From: Haloferax sulfurifontis ATCC BAA-897 | GTDB taxonomy: Archaea > Halobacteriota > Halobacteria > Halobacteriales > Haloferacaceae | Length of the DNA stretch: 64,000 bases | Assembly: GCF_000337835.1 (NCBI RefSeq) | Contig: NZ_AOLM01000017.1 | Span: 1 to 64,000, forward strand | Direction: 5' to 3' | In this document: one piece after another, positions 8,122 through 16,964 of the stretch | Position numbering within the stretch: the stretch's first letter is position 1 | How the letters are laid out: each line of letters opens with the position of its first letter | Position numbers and translations under genes: made by a program | Notes under the pieces: generated by a model | What the model saw: the letters and a program-made list of their open reading frames with translations, nothing else | Told to the model about the DNA's origin: nothing | Databases searched by the model: none

Positions 8122-9144
8122 TTAGTGGCCCCAGCGTTTGCCGTCTTCGTCGTAGCGGGCGTTCGTGATGCGCTCCCACTGGTCGGTCGAGATGTCCACG
8201 TCGGCCGCGCCGACGTTCTCGTCGAGCTGGTCGGTCGTTCGCGCGCCGACGATGGGGACGACCGTCGCCTCGGGGTAGTCCATCAGCCAGCGGAGCGCGA
8301 CCTGTGCGGGGCTGGCGTCGACCTCGTCGGCGACGGCGCGAATCTCGTCGAGCACCTTCCAGCCGCGCTCGGAGACGTAGAAGCGCTCGAAGCGATCGTC
8401 GAACGAGCCGCGCGCGCCGTCGGGCGCGACGTACTTCGAGGGGTCGTCGGGGTCGGCGCGCTCGTACTTGCCCGTGAGAAAACCTCCCGCGAGCGGCGAG
8501 TACGGACAAATCGCGATGTCCTGGTCACCGCACACGTCGAGGTAGTCTTTCACGTCCTCGTAGTAGCCCGCGTGGAACAGCGGCTGGGTCACGTCGAATC
8601 GGGCGTAGTCGTTGACGTCGGATTTCCACAGCGCCTTCGTGAGTTGCCACGAGGCCATCGTGGACGCGCCGAGGTAGTTGACCTTCCCCTCCTCGACGAG
8701 GCCGTTGAGCGTCTGGAGCGTCTCCTCGATGGGCGTCTCCTCGTCCCAGCGGTGGATGTAGTAGAGGTCGAGGTAGTCGGTGTCGAGGCGGTCGAGCGTC
8801 CCCTCGATTTGGTTGCGGATGTGGGTCCGCGAGAGGCCGCGCCCGTTGGGGTTGTCCTCGTCGAACGGGAAGTACACCTTCGAGGCGAGCACGTAGTCCT
8901 CGCGGTCGCGCTCGGCCAGCCAGTTGCCGATGTACTGCTCGGAGGTGCCGTTCGGATTCCCGTAGACGTTGGCGGTGTCGATGAAGTTCCCGCCGCGCTC
9001 CTCGAACGCGTCGAGGAGTTCGTGCGCTTCCTCCTCGTCGGTCTCGAGGACGCCGCTACTCTTTCGACCGAATCGCCACGTGCCGAAGCACAGTTCCGAG
9101 ACGCGGGTGCCGGTCGACCCGAGTCGTCGATAGTCGAGGCTCAT
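8122..9144 (-). CDS. Aldo/keto reductase
   Basis: The protein has 340 aa. The AKR catalytic tetrad is visible: D and Y in DTANVYG (near residue 54), K in LASKVYF (near 86) and H in YYIHRWDE (near 125). The C-terminal NADPH-binding region includes VVPIVGART. The family reduces carbonyl compounds using NADPH; this one belongs to the AKR9/YajO-like branch with no specific substrate evident. The ATG at 9144 (MSLDYRRLGS) is preferred to one four codons earlier because family proteins begin immediately before the first beta-hairpin. Confidence 0.85.
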   Translation of the reverse strand: MSLDYRRLGSTGTRVSELCFGTWRFGRKSSGVLETDEEEAHELLDAFEERGGNFIDTANVYGNPNGTSEQYIGNWLAERDREDYVLASKVYFPFDEDNPNGRGLSRTHIRNQIEGTLDRLDTDYLDLYYIHRWDEETPIEETLQTLNGLVEEGKVNYLGASTMASWQLTKALWKSDVNDYARFDVTQPLFHAGYYEDVKDYLDVCGDQDIAICPYSPLAGGFLTGKYERADPDDPSKYVAPDGARGSFDDRFERFYVSERGWKVLDEIRAVADEVDASPAQVALRWLMDYPEATVVPIVGARTTDQLDENVGAADVDISTDQWERITNARYDEDGKRWGH

Positions 9145-9196
9145 GGTCGATGCCACGTCGGCCGGCGACTAAAGCGTGTGAGTAGCGGCGAGGTGT

Positions 9197-9418
9197 TCAG
9201 CGTTGTTCGCCGGCGTCGGGCGGTTCGGCGGGGGCCGCGTCCGCCGCGAACAGGTCGCGCGCGACCGGCGCGCCGCCGAGCGCGAGCGCGAGGAGGAGCA
9301 CCGCGAACCCGACGGTGACGAGCCCCTGCGACGGATTCTCGGCGAGGGCAGTAACGTGGAGCGCCACACCAACTAACGCGAGCACGACGGCGAATCGCTG
9401 GAGGACTGCGTCGTCCAT
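9197..9418 (-). CDS. Small two-helix membrane protein
   Basis: The protein has 73 aa with hydrophobic segments at about residues 9-24 and 32-48, then an acidic Ala/Pro-rich tail. It lies between the aldo/keto reductase and the divergent Gfo/Idh gene. I do not recognise a family. The ATG at 9418 is chosen because upstream sequence in this frame is Arg/Pro-rich and not haloarchaeal in composition. Confidence 0.5.
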   Translation of the reverse strand: MDDAVLQRFAVVLALVGVALHVTALAENPSQGLVTVGFAVLLLALALGGAPVARDLFAADAAPAEPPDAGEQR

Positions 9419-9497
9419 GCCCGACCCACACGCGCTCCCCGGGAATCCCTTGGGACTCGCCCGCACGCTTTTGCGGCTTCCGCGCGACTGATACGCC

Positions 9498-10496
9498 ATG
9501 TTCAGAGTCGCAGGTATCGGCCTCGGAAGCCTCGGTGTGCTGGAGTGTCGCCTCCTCAACGAACTGGAGGGGGTTCGCGTCGTCGCCGGCGTCGACCCCG
9601 CCGACGAGGTGCGCGAGCGGTTCGCAGACGAGTTCGACGTGCTGACCTACGAAACGACCGCGGAACTGCTGGACGCCGAGTTCCTCGACGCGATGACTAT
9701 CGCCTCGCCGCACACCAAGCACTTCGACCAGGCGCTCGCCGCGCTCGACGCCGACCTTCACGTCCACCTCGAAAAGCCGATGGTGACGGACCTCGGCGGG
9801 GCGCGGGTGCTCATCGACCGCGCCGACGAGCGCGGCCTCACGCTCGCGGTCGGCTACCAGCGCCACTTCGACCCGCGGTTCCACGAACTCCGGCGCGTCG
9901 TCGACAGCGGCCGCATCGGCGACCCGCACATGGTGGTCTGCCACCTCGAACAGGAGTGGATTCGCTGGACGAAAGACGAGTGGCGCGGCGACCCGTCGCT
10001 GTCGGGCGGCGGCCAACTGTACGACTCGGGGTCGCATCTCCTCGACGCGATGCTCTGGGTGACGCGCTCGAAACCGGTGACGGTCGCCGCGGCGGTCGAC
10101 CACCGCGGCCACGACGTTGACGTGAACGCGGCGCTCGCGGTCGTCCTCGACCGCGACGGCGACCGCCTCACCGCGAGCGTCGGCGTCTCCGGCGACGGAC
10201 AGAGCGTCCCGGACCCCGGCGAGTCGCTCCGGGTCATCGGAACCGAGGGGATGGTCGCCTTCGACGGCGAGACCATCGAGGTGACGGAGGGCGGGACGAC
10301 CTACACCGCCACGCCGCCGACGCCCGGCTTCGAGGAGTTGACCCGGAAGAAGCTCCGGAACTTCGTTGACGCCGCCCGCGACGAGGCCGACCTCGCCATC
10401 CCGGCCGAGGACGCCCTGCGCGTGACCGCGCTGACCGAGGCGGCCTACGAGTCGGCGACGACGGGCAGGCGGGTCAACGTCGACGGCGACGCCTGA
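9498..10496 (+). CDS. Gfo/Idh/MocA family oxidoreductase
   Basis: The protein has 332 aa. An N-terminal Rossmann fold contains GIGLGSLG (residues 6-13), the EKP motif of the family is near residue 92 (VHLEKPMVTD), and GGGQLYDSGSHLLDAM near 170-185 provides the conserved Asp and His of the catalytic region. Family members are NAD(P)-dependent sugar, inositol or glucose-fructose oxidoreductases; the substrate is unknown here. A weak T-rich element at 9471 precedes the ATG by 27 nt. It faces a sugar dehydrogenase gene on the other strand. Confidence 0.82.
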   Translation: MFRVAGIGLGSLGVLECRLLNELEGVRVVAGVDPADEVRERFADEFDVLTYETTAELLDAEFLDAMTIASPHTKHFDQALAALDADLHVHLEKPMVTDLGGARVLIDRADERGLTLAVGYQRHFDPRFHELRRVVDSGRIGDPHMVVCHLEQEWIRWTKDEWRGDPSLSGGGQLYDSGSHLLDAMLWVTRSKPVTVAAAVDHRGHDVDVNAALAVVLDRDGDRLTASVGVSGDGQSVPDPGESLRVIGTEGMVAFDGETIEVTEGGTTYTATPPTPGFEELTRKKLRNFVDAARDEADLAIPAEDALRVTALTEAAYESATTGRRVNVDGDA

Positions 10497-10526
10497 CGCC
10501 CCGGCTTCGGAGGCGCGGGACGAGGC

Positions 10527-11924
10527 TCACGCGCCGGTCAGCCGGTTCAGCGCGCCCGACGACCCGGTGACAATCGGGCGGTCGCTGGTGCAGACGTACA
10601 GTTCGCCGTCGGGTGCGCGGCCGAACGCGAGGACGTTCGTGCCGCCGTCGTCGCGGTCCGCCACGGGAAGCTCCGCGATGTCCCACGGCCGCGACTCGCT
10701 CGGGCGGGCGGCGAACAGTCTGCCCTCGGACTGCCAGTCGGCGAAGACGTACGCGCCCGACAGCGCCGGAATCGACTCGCCGCGGTAGACGTGGCCGCCG
10801 ATGACGGCCACCCCGGACGGGCCGTCCCCGCTGTGGGGGTACTCCAGCACCGGGTCGATGAGCGGCGCGCCGTCGGGCGTCTCGGTCGGGCAGTCGCCCG
10901 CGCGGAAGCAGTGTGCGCCCTCGCGGACGTTCCAGCCGTAGTTGCCGCCGGCTTCGAGCAGGTTCACCTCCTCCCACGCGCCCTGACCCACGTCGGCGAC
11001 GTAGCAGTCCTCGCCGTCGAACGAGAGCCGCCACGGGTTTCTGAGCCCCCACGCGTACTGCTCGTCGCGGCCGTCGGAGCCGACGAGCGGGTTGTCCTCG
11101 GGGATTCCGTAGGGCCGGTCGTCGTCGCCGGCGACCCCGCCGGTCGAGTCCACGTCGATGCGGAGGACGCTCCCGAGGAGGTTCTCGGTCACGTCCTGTC
11201 CGTTGCCGCCCGTGACGGCGTCGTACCAGTCGTCGACGTGGCCGCGCCCCTCGTCGTTCGCGCCGCCGCCGTCGCCCGTGGCGACGTAGAGATAGCCGTC
11301 CGGGCCGAACGCGACGGCTCCCGCGTTGTGGTTCGGCTGGGGCTCGGGGAGTTCGAGCAGTGTCCGCTCGGAGTCGGCCGAGACGGTCGTCGCCTCGGGG
11401 TCGACCGTCAGTTCGCTCAGGACGAACGTGTGACTGTAGTTCGCGGGCGTTCCCGACCGTCGCGGGGCGCTGTACCGGAGGTAGAGCCGCCCGTTGTCGG
11501 CGAACTCGGGGTGGAAGGCGACGCCGAGGAAGCCGCGCTCGTCGTAGCCGTTGAGGTCGACGACGCGGTCTGTGATGTCGAGGTACGGTTCGCTTTGCAG
11601 TCCCGCGTCGTCGTGGAGCCACATCCGGCCGGGCTGGTCGACGACGAACCGTCGGCTCCCGCCGAACGCCTCGGGGATGGCCACGTCGACCGGCGAGGCG
11701 AACCCGGTCGCCACCGTCTCGTAGGCGACTTCGAGGCCCGCGAGGGAGCCGCCGGAGCCGCCGGAGCCGTCGCCCGTGGTCGCGGTCGTGGTCGACCCGT
11801 CGGTCGGCGCGTCGCTGTCGGTCGTTTCACCACCGCCGTCGGTCGGGGCGCTCGCACAGCCCGCGAGCCCGCCCAAGAGGGTCGCGCCGGTCGCGGCGAG
11901 AAAGTCGCGTCGGGAACCGTTCAT
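10527..11924 (-). CDS. PQQ-dependent sugar dehydrogenase-type lipoprotein
   Basis: The protein has 465 aa. The N-terminus has a twin-arginine signal (SRRDFLAATGA) and a lipobox (LAGC), so the enzyme is probably exported folded by Tat and anchored by lipid. A Ser/Thr/Gly/Asp linker follows to about residue 75, then the six-bladed propeller of the soluble glucose/sorbosone dehydrogenase family, with GYDERGFLGVAFHPEF, DGYLYVATGDGG and VAVIGGHVYRG. Family members oxidise aldoses with PQQ. The upstream in-frame extension is rejected because the Tat signal must be N-terminal. It converges with the Gfo/Idh gene. Confidence 0.82.
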   Translation of the reverse strand: MNGSRRDFLAATGATLLGGLAGCASAPTDGGGETTDSDAPTDGSTTTATTGDGSGGSGGSLAGLEVAYETVATGFASPVDVAIPEAFGGSRRFVVDQPGRMWLHDDAGLQSEPYLDITDRVVDLNGYDERGFLGVAFHPEFADNGRLYLRYSAPRRSGTPANYSHTFVLSELTVDPEATTVSADSERTLLELPEPQPNHNAGAVAFGPDGYLYVATGDGGGANDEGRGHVDDWYDAVTGGNGQDVTENLLGSVLRIDVDSTGGVAGDDDRPYGIPEDNPLVGSDGRDEQYAWGLRNPWRLSFDGEDCYVADVGQGAWEEVNLLEAGGNYGWNVREGAHCFRAGDCPTETPDGAPLIDPVLEYPHSGDGPSGVAVIGGHVYRGESIPALSGAYVFADWQSEGRLFAARPSESRPWDIAELPVADRDDGGTNVLAFGRAPDGELYVCTSDRPIVTGSSGALNRLTGA

Positions 11925-12065
11925 GTCAACGTAGAGCGGCGCGAGTGGAGTAAGGCTTGCTACGGTCGGGTCAGCTGGGTCTCCCCGCTGTCCCGCCGCC
12001 CCCACGACTCGAATCGAGCGGCGATTCCGAATCCCTTACCACCCGATAGTGACGACGGGTACGAC

Positions 12066-13025
12066 ATGGACGAGGTACTCGCCGCCGACGGCCTCAGGAA
12101 GTCCTACGGCGACGTGGAGGCGCTTTCGGGCGTCTCCCTGTCGGTCGCCGAGGGGGAGGTCTTCGGTCTCATCGGTCCGAACGGCGCGGGGAAGACGACG
12201 CTGGTTCGCGCCCTCACGGGTACGACCGCGGTGGACTCGGGGTCGGCGGCCATCCTCGGGCGCGACCCGACCGAGGTGGACCGCCAGCGCCTCGGCGTCC
12301 TCCCGCAGGAGTTCCGCCCCGCGGGTCGGCTCACCGCCCGCGAACTCGTGGCCTACTACGCCGGGCTCTACGACGACGCCCGCGACCCCGACGCGGTGCT
12401 CGACGAGGTCGGTCTCGCCGACGCCGCCGACACGTGGTACGAGAACCTCTCGGGCGGCCAACAGCGCCGCGCCTGCATCGCCCTGACGCTCGTCAACGAC
12501 CCCGACGTGCTGTTTTTGGACGAACCGACGACCGGCATCGACCCCGCGGGTCGGCGGTCGCTGTGGGGGCTCATCGAGGGCCTCGCCGCCGGCGGGACGA
12601 CGGTGTTTCTCACCAGCCACTCCATGGAGGAGATAGAGCGCCTCGCCGACCGCGTGGGCCTGCTCAACGCGGGCGAGCTCGTCACGGTCGGCCGGCCGGA
12701 CGACCTCGTCTCCGAGTACGGCGGCGACAGTCGTCTCGTCGTCCGGACCGACGGCGACGCCGACGCCGACGCCGACGCGGCCCTCGAATCGGTGTCGCTC
12801 CCGGCCGCGCTCGACGCGACGGTGTCGGGCGACGGCATCACCGTCCACGGCGTCGGCCCGCGCGACATCGGCGACGTGGTCGCCGCCTTCGACGACGCGG
12901 GCGTCGTGTACGAATCGCTCGTCTGGAAACAGCCCGGTCTCGAAGAGGTCTACCTCTCTTTGACCGGCGAGCAGTTCGAGGCCGCCCGCCCCGCCGCGGC
13001 CGCCGCGGTCGGAGGTGACAGATGA
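12066..13025 (+). CDS. ABC transporter ATP-binding protein
   Basis: The protein has 319 aa. Walker A GPNGAGKTT is near residue 39, the signature LSGGQQRRA near 131, and Walker B VLFLDEPTTGID near 149, followed by the switch histidine in FLTSHSMEE. A DADADAD acidic run from a GAC/GCC triplet repeat sits in the C-terminal part. The partner permease begins at 13022, overlapping by four bases (ATGA), so the two form an ABC-2 type exporter, often a drug or multidrug efflux or polysaccharide type; substrate unknown. Confidence 0.9.
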   Translation: MDEVLAADGLRKSYGDVEALSGVSLSVAEGEVFGLIGPNGAGKTTLVRALTGTTAVDSGSAAILGRDPTEVDRQRLGVLPQEFRPAGRLTARELVAYYAGLYDDARDPDAVLDEVGLADAADTWYENLSGGQQRRACIALTLVNDPDVLFLDEPTTGIDPAGRRSLWGLIEGLAAGGTTVFLTSHSMEEIERLADRVGLLNAGELVTVGRPDDLVSEYGGDSRLVVRTDGDADADADAALESVSLPAALDATVSGDGITVHGVGPRDIGDVVAAFDDAGVVYESLVWKQPGLEEVYLSLTGEQFEAARPAAAAAVGGDR

Positions 13026-13777
13026 GCCTCGCCGCCCGCGTCCGCTCGGAGTTCGTCGCCTCGTGGCACTCGTTCCTCCGGCGGCGGACGGCGGTCTTCT
13101 TCACCTTCTTCTTCCCCGCCATCATCGTCGTCATCTTCGGGGCGCTCGTGCAGACCCAGCCGACCGGCGGCGGCCTGTTCGCCGAGCCGAAGGAGTACTA
13201 CATCGCCGGCTATCTCGCGGTCGTCGTGCTGTTCACGCCGCTGTCTCGCGTCGGGAGCACCATCGCCCGCCACCGAGAAGGGAGCCGCTTCGAGAAGCTG
13301 GCGACGACGCCGCTGTCGCGCGCCGAGTGGCTCCTCGCGCACTCGCTCGTCAACGTCGTCGTCATCGGCCTCGCGGCGCTGTTGCTCCTCGCGCTGTCGG
13401 CGCTCGTGACGGGCGCGTCGATTCCGCTGACGCCCGCGACGCTCGCCATCGTCCCCTTCGTCGCGCTCGGCGTGACGCTCTTCTGCGGCCTCGGGGCCGT
13501 CATCGGGAGCGTCGCCGATTCGCAGGACGGCGTCATCGCCGCGAGCAACGCCATCGCGCTTCCCCTGCTGTTCCTCTCGGAGACGTTCGTGACGCCCGAC
13601 CTGCTACCGGCGTGGTTCGTCCCGGCGCTGAACCTCTCGCCGCTCACGTACTTCGCCCGCGGCGTCCGGGCGCTCACCTACGGCGGCGGCGACTGGCTCA
13701 CGAACCTCGCGGTGCTCGCGGCGCTCGCGGTCGCCTTCTTCGCGGCCGGAACGCTGGCGATTCCGCGGACCGACTGA
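13022..13777 (+). CDS. ABC-2 type transporter permease
   Basis: The protein has 251 aa with six predicted membrane helices and the ABC-2 permease layout: an N-terminal cytosolic segment (WHSFLRRRTAVFFTFFF), REGSRFEKLATTPLSRAEWL after the second helix, and the LFLSETFVTPDLLP / LSPLTYFARGVRAL signature before the last helix. It forms the membrane half of the exporter with the preceding ATPase. The ATGA overlap implies translational coupling. Confidence 0.88.
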   Translation: MSLAARVRSEFVASWHSFLRRRTAVFFTFFFPAIIVVIFGALVQTQPTGGGLFAEPKEYYIAGYLAVVVLFTPLSRVGSTIARHREGSRFEKLATTPLSRAEWLLAHSLVNVVVIGLAALLLLALSALVTGASIPLTPATLAIVPFVALGVTLFCGLGAVIGSVADSQDGVIAASNAIALPLLFLSETFVTPDLLPAWFVPALNLSPLTYFARGVRALTYGGGDWLTNLAVLAALAVAFFAAGTLAIPRTD

Positions 13778-13877
13778 GGGGACGCACCGCTCCCGCCCGC
13801 GACGTTCGAGGCGTCCCGAGGGCCCCGACGCGCCCGCAAACTCAAGCCTTAACCCGCGGCCGACCCCACGTGGTGGC

Positions 13878-14162
13878 ATGGTCGAAACTGAGACGTACAC
13901 CATCGAGGGACCGGACGGAGACACCGAAGCGCTGGAACTCCCCGCGGGCCTCGTCGACATCTTCTCGGAACAGGGCGAAGAGCCGACCGACGTCGTCGCC
14001 GACGTCGTCGTACAGGCGTTCGCACAGCAGGCCCACGTCGTCGCCCACCACAGCGAAGGCGGCGCGCCGGCCGACATCGCCGAAATCAACGAGAAGATGG
14101 AGGAACTGTTCGAAGAGCGCTTCGGCGTCCCGCTGTCGGACGCGCTCGGCCACTCGCACTAA
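13878..14162 (+). CDS. Conserved haloarchaeal small acidic protein
   Basis: The protein has 94 aa, is strongly acidic and contains several histidines (AQQAHVVAHHSEGG and a C-terminal GHSH). It has no membrane helix. The C-terminal half is predicted amphipathic helix. I do not recognise a function; the length and simple organisation match a conserved haloarchaeal family of unknown function. The start is supported by CCTTAACC about 27 nt upstream. Confidence 0.65.
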   Translation: MVETETYTIEGPDGDTEALELPAGLVDIFSEQGEEPTDVVADVVVQAFAQQAHVVAHHSEGGAPADIAEINEKMEELFEERFGVPLSDALGHSH

Positions 14163-14190
14163 GCGGCAGTCGCACCCGAATTTTCTCGAA

Positions 14191-14394
14191 TTACGACAGG
14201 TAGCCGCGCCTGTCGAGGGAGAGCCCAGCCACGACGACGACGAGCACGATGCCCAGCGCCACGGGCATGAAGTACGGACTAGATATCGTCCCTCGCGTGA
14301 GTTGCCACGAGCAGAGAACCCCGAGAACTCCGCCGAGCGTGACGAGCGCCCAGAGGAACCCTAACTCGGAGAGAACCCGCGTCAGCACGGACAT
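14191..14394 (-). CDS. Small two-helix membrane protein
   Basis: The protein has 67 aa with two membrane segments, about residues 10-30 (FLWALVTLGGVLGVLCSW) and 41-60 (YFMPVALGIVLVVVVAGL), and a short basic C-terminus. Nothing in the neighbourhood identifies its role. Codon use is in line with its neighbours, which favours a real gene. Confidence 0.5.
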   Translation of the reverse strand: MSVLTRVLSELGFLWALVTLGGVLGVLCSWQLTRGTISSPYFMPVALGIVLVVVVAGLSLDRRGYLS

Positions 14395-14527
14395 CGTTCG
14401 CTCACCGGGACGCGTGGCGGTTCACTCGGTCCCGACATCACGACGAGCGCGGGAAAACGCCGTTCGAATCCGGTCATCACGGCTGTTCTGACAACCCGCA
14501 GAACCATATGTGTTTCAGCGGGCGCGC

Positions 14528-15325
14528 TCAGATGAACGCCAGCGGCACCATGATGGCGAAGCCGGCGACGAGGCCGGCGACGAGTTCGACCCGGCCGCCG
14601 CGCGGGAGGCGCTCGCCGAGTTCGAGCGCCTCGGGGATGAACTCCGTGAGGACGAGAAACACCATCGCGCCCGCGGCGAAGCCGAAGCCAAAGGGGAGGA
14701 ACTCCCGGGCGATGCGGACGAAGTAGAACGCGATGACCGCGCCGATGGGCTGGGGCAGACTGGAGAAGATGGCCCACCAGACGAGCTTCCAGTTCGAGAC
14801 GTTCATCGACCGGAGCGGGATGGAGATGGCCAGCCCCTCGGGGACGTTGTGAATCGAGATGGCGATGGTCATGAACACGGCGAGTAGCGGGACGACGAAG
14901 CCGAACAGTTGGATACCGCCGTCGAGGCCGAGGTCGGCGAACGAGACGCCGACGGCGACGCCCTCGGGGAAGCTGTGGACGGTGAGGATGCCGAGAATCA
15001 AAAGCAGTTTGCGGAAGTCGGCCTCCTCGTACTGCTTAGGGTTGACGTCCGCGCCCTCGATGACGCGGTGGGCGACGACGACGAGCGCGACGCCCGCGAG
15101 CATCCCGATACCGAGTTGGAGCGGCGTCCCGTTTGCGAGCCCCTCGAAGACGAGGCCGAACAGCGACGCCGACACCATGATTCCCGAGGCGATACCCCAC
15201 AGCGCCACGTTCCAGCGGTCGCTCACGTCCGAGACGAAGAAGAACGGAATCGCGCCGAGACCGGTCGCAATGGCCGTGACGAGCCCGGCGAGAAAGACGA
15301 ACGTGAGAGCGGCAAACTGGTCCAT
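14528..15325 (-). CDS. ZIP family divalent metal transporter
   Basis: The protein has 265 aa with about eight membrane helices. The two metal-site helices are recognisable as HSFPEGVAVGVSF (TM4) and HNVPEGLAISIPL (TM5), the His/Pro/Glu signatures of ZIP proteins of the GufA/ZupT branch. They import Zn, Fe or Mn into the cytosol. The ATG at 15325 (MDQFAALTF) is chosen over the one at 15340 because an AT-rich box at 15351-15360 is placed for a leaderless start there. Upstream lies a strong palindrome resembling a DtxR-family site, so control by metal is likely. Confidence 0.88.
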   Translation of the reverse strand: MDQFAALTFVFLAGLVTAIATGLGAIPFFFVSDVSDRWNVALWGIASGIMVSASLFGLVFEGLANGTPLQLGIGMLAGVALVVVAHRVIEGADVNPKQYEEADFRKLLLILGILTVHSFPEGVAVGVSFADLGLDGGIQLFGFVVPLLAVFMTIAISIHNVPEGLAISIPLRSMNVSNWKLVWWAIFSSLPQPIGAVIAFYFVRIAREFLPFGFGFAAGAMVFLVLTEFIPEALELGERLPRGGRVELVAGLVAGFAIMVPLAFI

Positions 15326-15350
15326 ACCGACCGTAGCCACTCGGAGCCGA

Positions 15351-15360
15351 TAAGTATTAT
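15351..15360 (-). promoter_or_regulatory. TATA element of the ZIP transporter gene
   Basis: ATAATACTTA on the minus strand lies 26-35 nt before the ATG at 15325. Confidence 0.55.
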
Positions 15361-15373
15361 CATATCTCAGATA

Positions 15374-15389
15374 TTTTGGCTGGCCTAAA
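15374..15389 (-). promoter_or_regulatory. 16-bp palindrome upstream of the ZIP gene, DtxR/SirR-like
   Basis: The plus strand reads TTTTGGCTGGCCTAAA, matching its own reverse complement at 12 of 16 positions with GGC/GCC half-sites flanked by T and A runs. DtxR-family metal regulators bind sites built on TTAGG/CCTAA arms. The dyad lies 14 bp upstream of the TATA element. A partial second copy with one good arm occurs at 15422-15437. The regulator assignment is inference. Confidence 0.5.
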
Positions 15390-15421
15390 CCATTGAATGC
15401 CGAGTAGAGGGCTTCAGATGG

Positions 15422-15437
15422 TTTAGATAGGCCAAAA
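15422..15437 (-). repeat. Partial second copy of the ZIP upstream element
   Basis: TTTAGATAGGCCAAAA shares the TTTAG and GGCCAAAA arms with the reverse complement of the 15374-15389 palindrome. The flanks AAACCAT and ATGGTTT at 15387-15393 and 15418-15424 additionally form an inverted pair around the gap. Confidence 0.4.
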
Positions 15438-15558
15438 AGTGCGGCCCAGAGTTAGAATAGATATTCTGATATATATCGGCGTGGGCGGCGGCTCGGCGGC
15501 GATAGTCGGCGAAGAAAGGTGTCGGTGCCGCGGTGCGCGCACACCGGGCAGAGCGCGT

Positions 15559-16311
15559 TCAGTCGTCGGCCGGCGACGCGCTCTCGGGGGAGTCGGTGTC
15601 GCCGCCCATCGGGGAGACGGGGGTGGCCGCGACGGAGCGGGCCGAACCCATCCAGCGCTCGACGTTGGCCGAGACGTAGTCGCGCGCGCCGAAGGCGACC
15701 GCGCCGCCGACGCCGATGGCGAGGGCCGCGGCGATGCCCCACGCGAACGCCTGCGCGATGGTGAACAGGATGGCCACGTCGATGCCCATCGTGCTCAGGC
15801 CGATGACGACGGCGGTGAAGTAGAGGAACATCCGGGTGCCGACCGCGAAGACGCTCGTGTACGGCGTCTCGGTCGCCGCGCGGGTCCGGGTGATGGCGTC
15901 ACCGATGAAGTCGGCGACGACGAACCCGAGGACGATGACGAGCAGACCGGCCACGAACGACGGCGCGTACGACGCCGCGGTCGAGACCCACTCGGAAAAC
16001 AGGTCGACCGCGAGCACGTCGGCGGCCGCGAGGACGGCGATGGCGTAGACGAACCACTTGCCGAGCGTCCCGAACGCGCTCGATACCGCCTTTTCTGTTC
16101 CGCCGAGAATCTTCCCGACGGGCGTCGCCAACACTGCCTTGTCGACCTCGACGCGGTCGGCGATTCGCGTGATGAGGCGGGCCGCGATACTGCCGATGAA
16201 CCAGCCGACGATGAGGATTAACAGCGCGCCCACGAGCCGCGGGACGAACGCGAGCACGGCGTTGGTCAACTCCGCGATGGACTCGGTCAACGTGACTTGT
16301 AACGGATACAT
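15559..16311 (-). CDS. MscS-like mechanosensitive channel family membrane protein
   Basis: The protein has 250 aa. It has an N-terminal helix (LVGALLILIVGWFIGSIAARLITRI) followed by three or four further helices containing the repeated TM-helix module of small-conductance channel relatives (FVAGLLVIVLGFVVADFIGDAI; AFAWGIAAALAIGVGGAVAFGARD). It lacks the large cytosolic beta domain of E. coli MscS. The ATG at 16311 (MYPLQVTLTESIAELTN) is chosen because upstream codons are not conserved-looking. It may act in osmotic adaptation; the acidic Ser/Pro tail is typical of halophiles. Confidence 0.72.
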   Translation of the reverse strand: MYPLQVTLTESIAELTNAVLAFVPRLVGALLILIVGWFIGSIAARLITRIADRVEVDKAVLATPVGKILGGTEKAVSSAFGTLGKWFVYAIAVLAAADVLAVDLFSEWVSTAASYAPSFVAGLLVIVLGFVVADFIGDAITRTRAATETPYTSVFAVGTRMFLYFTAVVIGLSTMGIDVAILFTIAQAFAWGIAAALAIGVGGAVAFGARDYVSANVERWMGSARSVAATPVSPMGGDTDSPESASPADD

Positions 16312-16521
16312 TGTTCCGGGTGGAACATCGCGCTCCCGACAGTTAGTTAATAATAGAAGAACCGTCACCGAAATTATCTCGTAATCGGTACCCTCCGATT
16401 TCGCCGATACTCGGCGGAAACGGACGAACAGACGGATTTCGCGGTGGGTTTTTCGATTCTCGCCCGACCGATTCGCGGGCGAGACCGTCTCGGGTTCGGG
16501 CGCGTCGGCCGCGATTTAATC

Positions 16522-16782
16522 TCAGCTTGATTCGTCGCCGCGGTCGCGGGACTCGGTGCGCTCGTCGGCGAGGCGACCGAGCTGTGTCGCGATTTCCTCC
16601 ATGGCGACGACGAGCCGAGCGGCGTACCAGAGGACGACGACGGCGACGACGAGGAACACCCACGCGAGAATCTGCTGGGCGATGAGGAGCGCGTAGGCGA
16701 GCGTCAACACGAGGAAGACGACGACGGCGACTTTCGCGCCGGTGGACCGATGAAGCGGCGCGTCGGGGGAGGGGTTCGACAC
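16522..16782 (-). CDS. Small two-helix membrane protein
   Basis: The protein has 86 aa starting at a GTG. Two adjacent membrane helices span about residues 17-36 and 39-61, followed by an amphipathic charged segment with EEIATQLGRLADE. It precedes the channel gene on the same strand with a gap of about 210 nt. Function unknown. Confidence 0.5.
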   Translation of the reverse strand: MSNPSPDAPLHRSTGAKVAVVVFLVLTLAYALLIAQQILAWVFLVVAVVVLWYAARLVVAMEEIATQLGRLADERTESRDRGDESS

Positions 16783-16877
16783 AACCCATCGTTTTCAGGG
16801 GATGACATTATGTGTTTGGCCGTCGCGGGCCGGCGGTGTCGACCCCCTACTGACGAGCGTAACCGGCCCAATTCTGT

Positions 16878-16899
16878 GGTATGAATCACGAACCATACC
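16878..16899. repeat. Inverted repeat GGTATG-N10-CATACC
   Basis: A perfect 6-bp inverted pair separated by ten bases lies between the small membrane gene and acd, 91 nt upstream of the acd ATG and next to an AT-rich ATTAATTG. It could be an operator for either divergent gene. No known regulator is assigned. Confidence 0.35.
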
Positions 16900-16958
16900 G
16901 ATTAATTGCGCTACTGTATCGTGCCACCAAAGGCCGTGAGACGCCCCACACCACCGAG

Positions 16959-16964
16959 TTTATC
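16959..16964 (+). promoter_or_regulatory. TATA box of acd
   Basis: TTTATC lies 26-31 nt before the ATG at 16990, consistent with a leaderless acd transcript. Confidence 0.6.

Noticed and set aside
12740-12780. GAC/GCC triplet repeat in the ABC ATPase gene
   Set aside because: Acidic low-complexity linkers are common in halophilic proteins and the frame is preserved; not treated as a separate feature.
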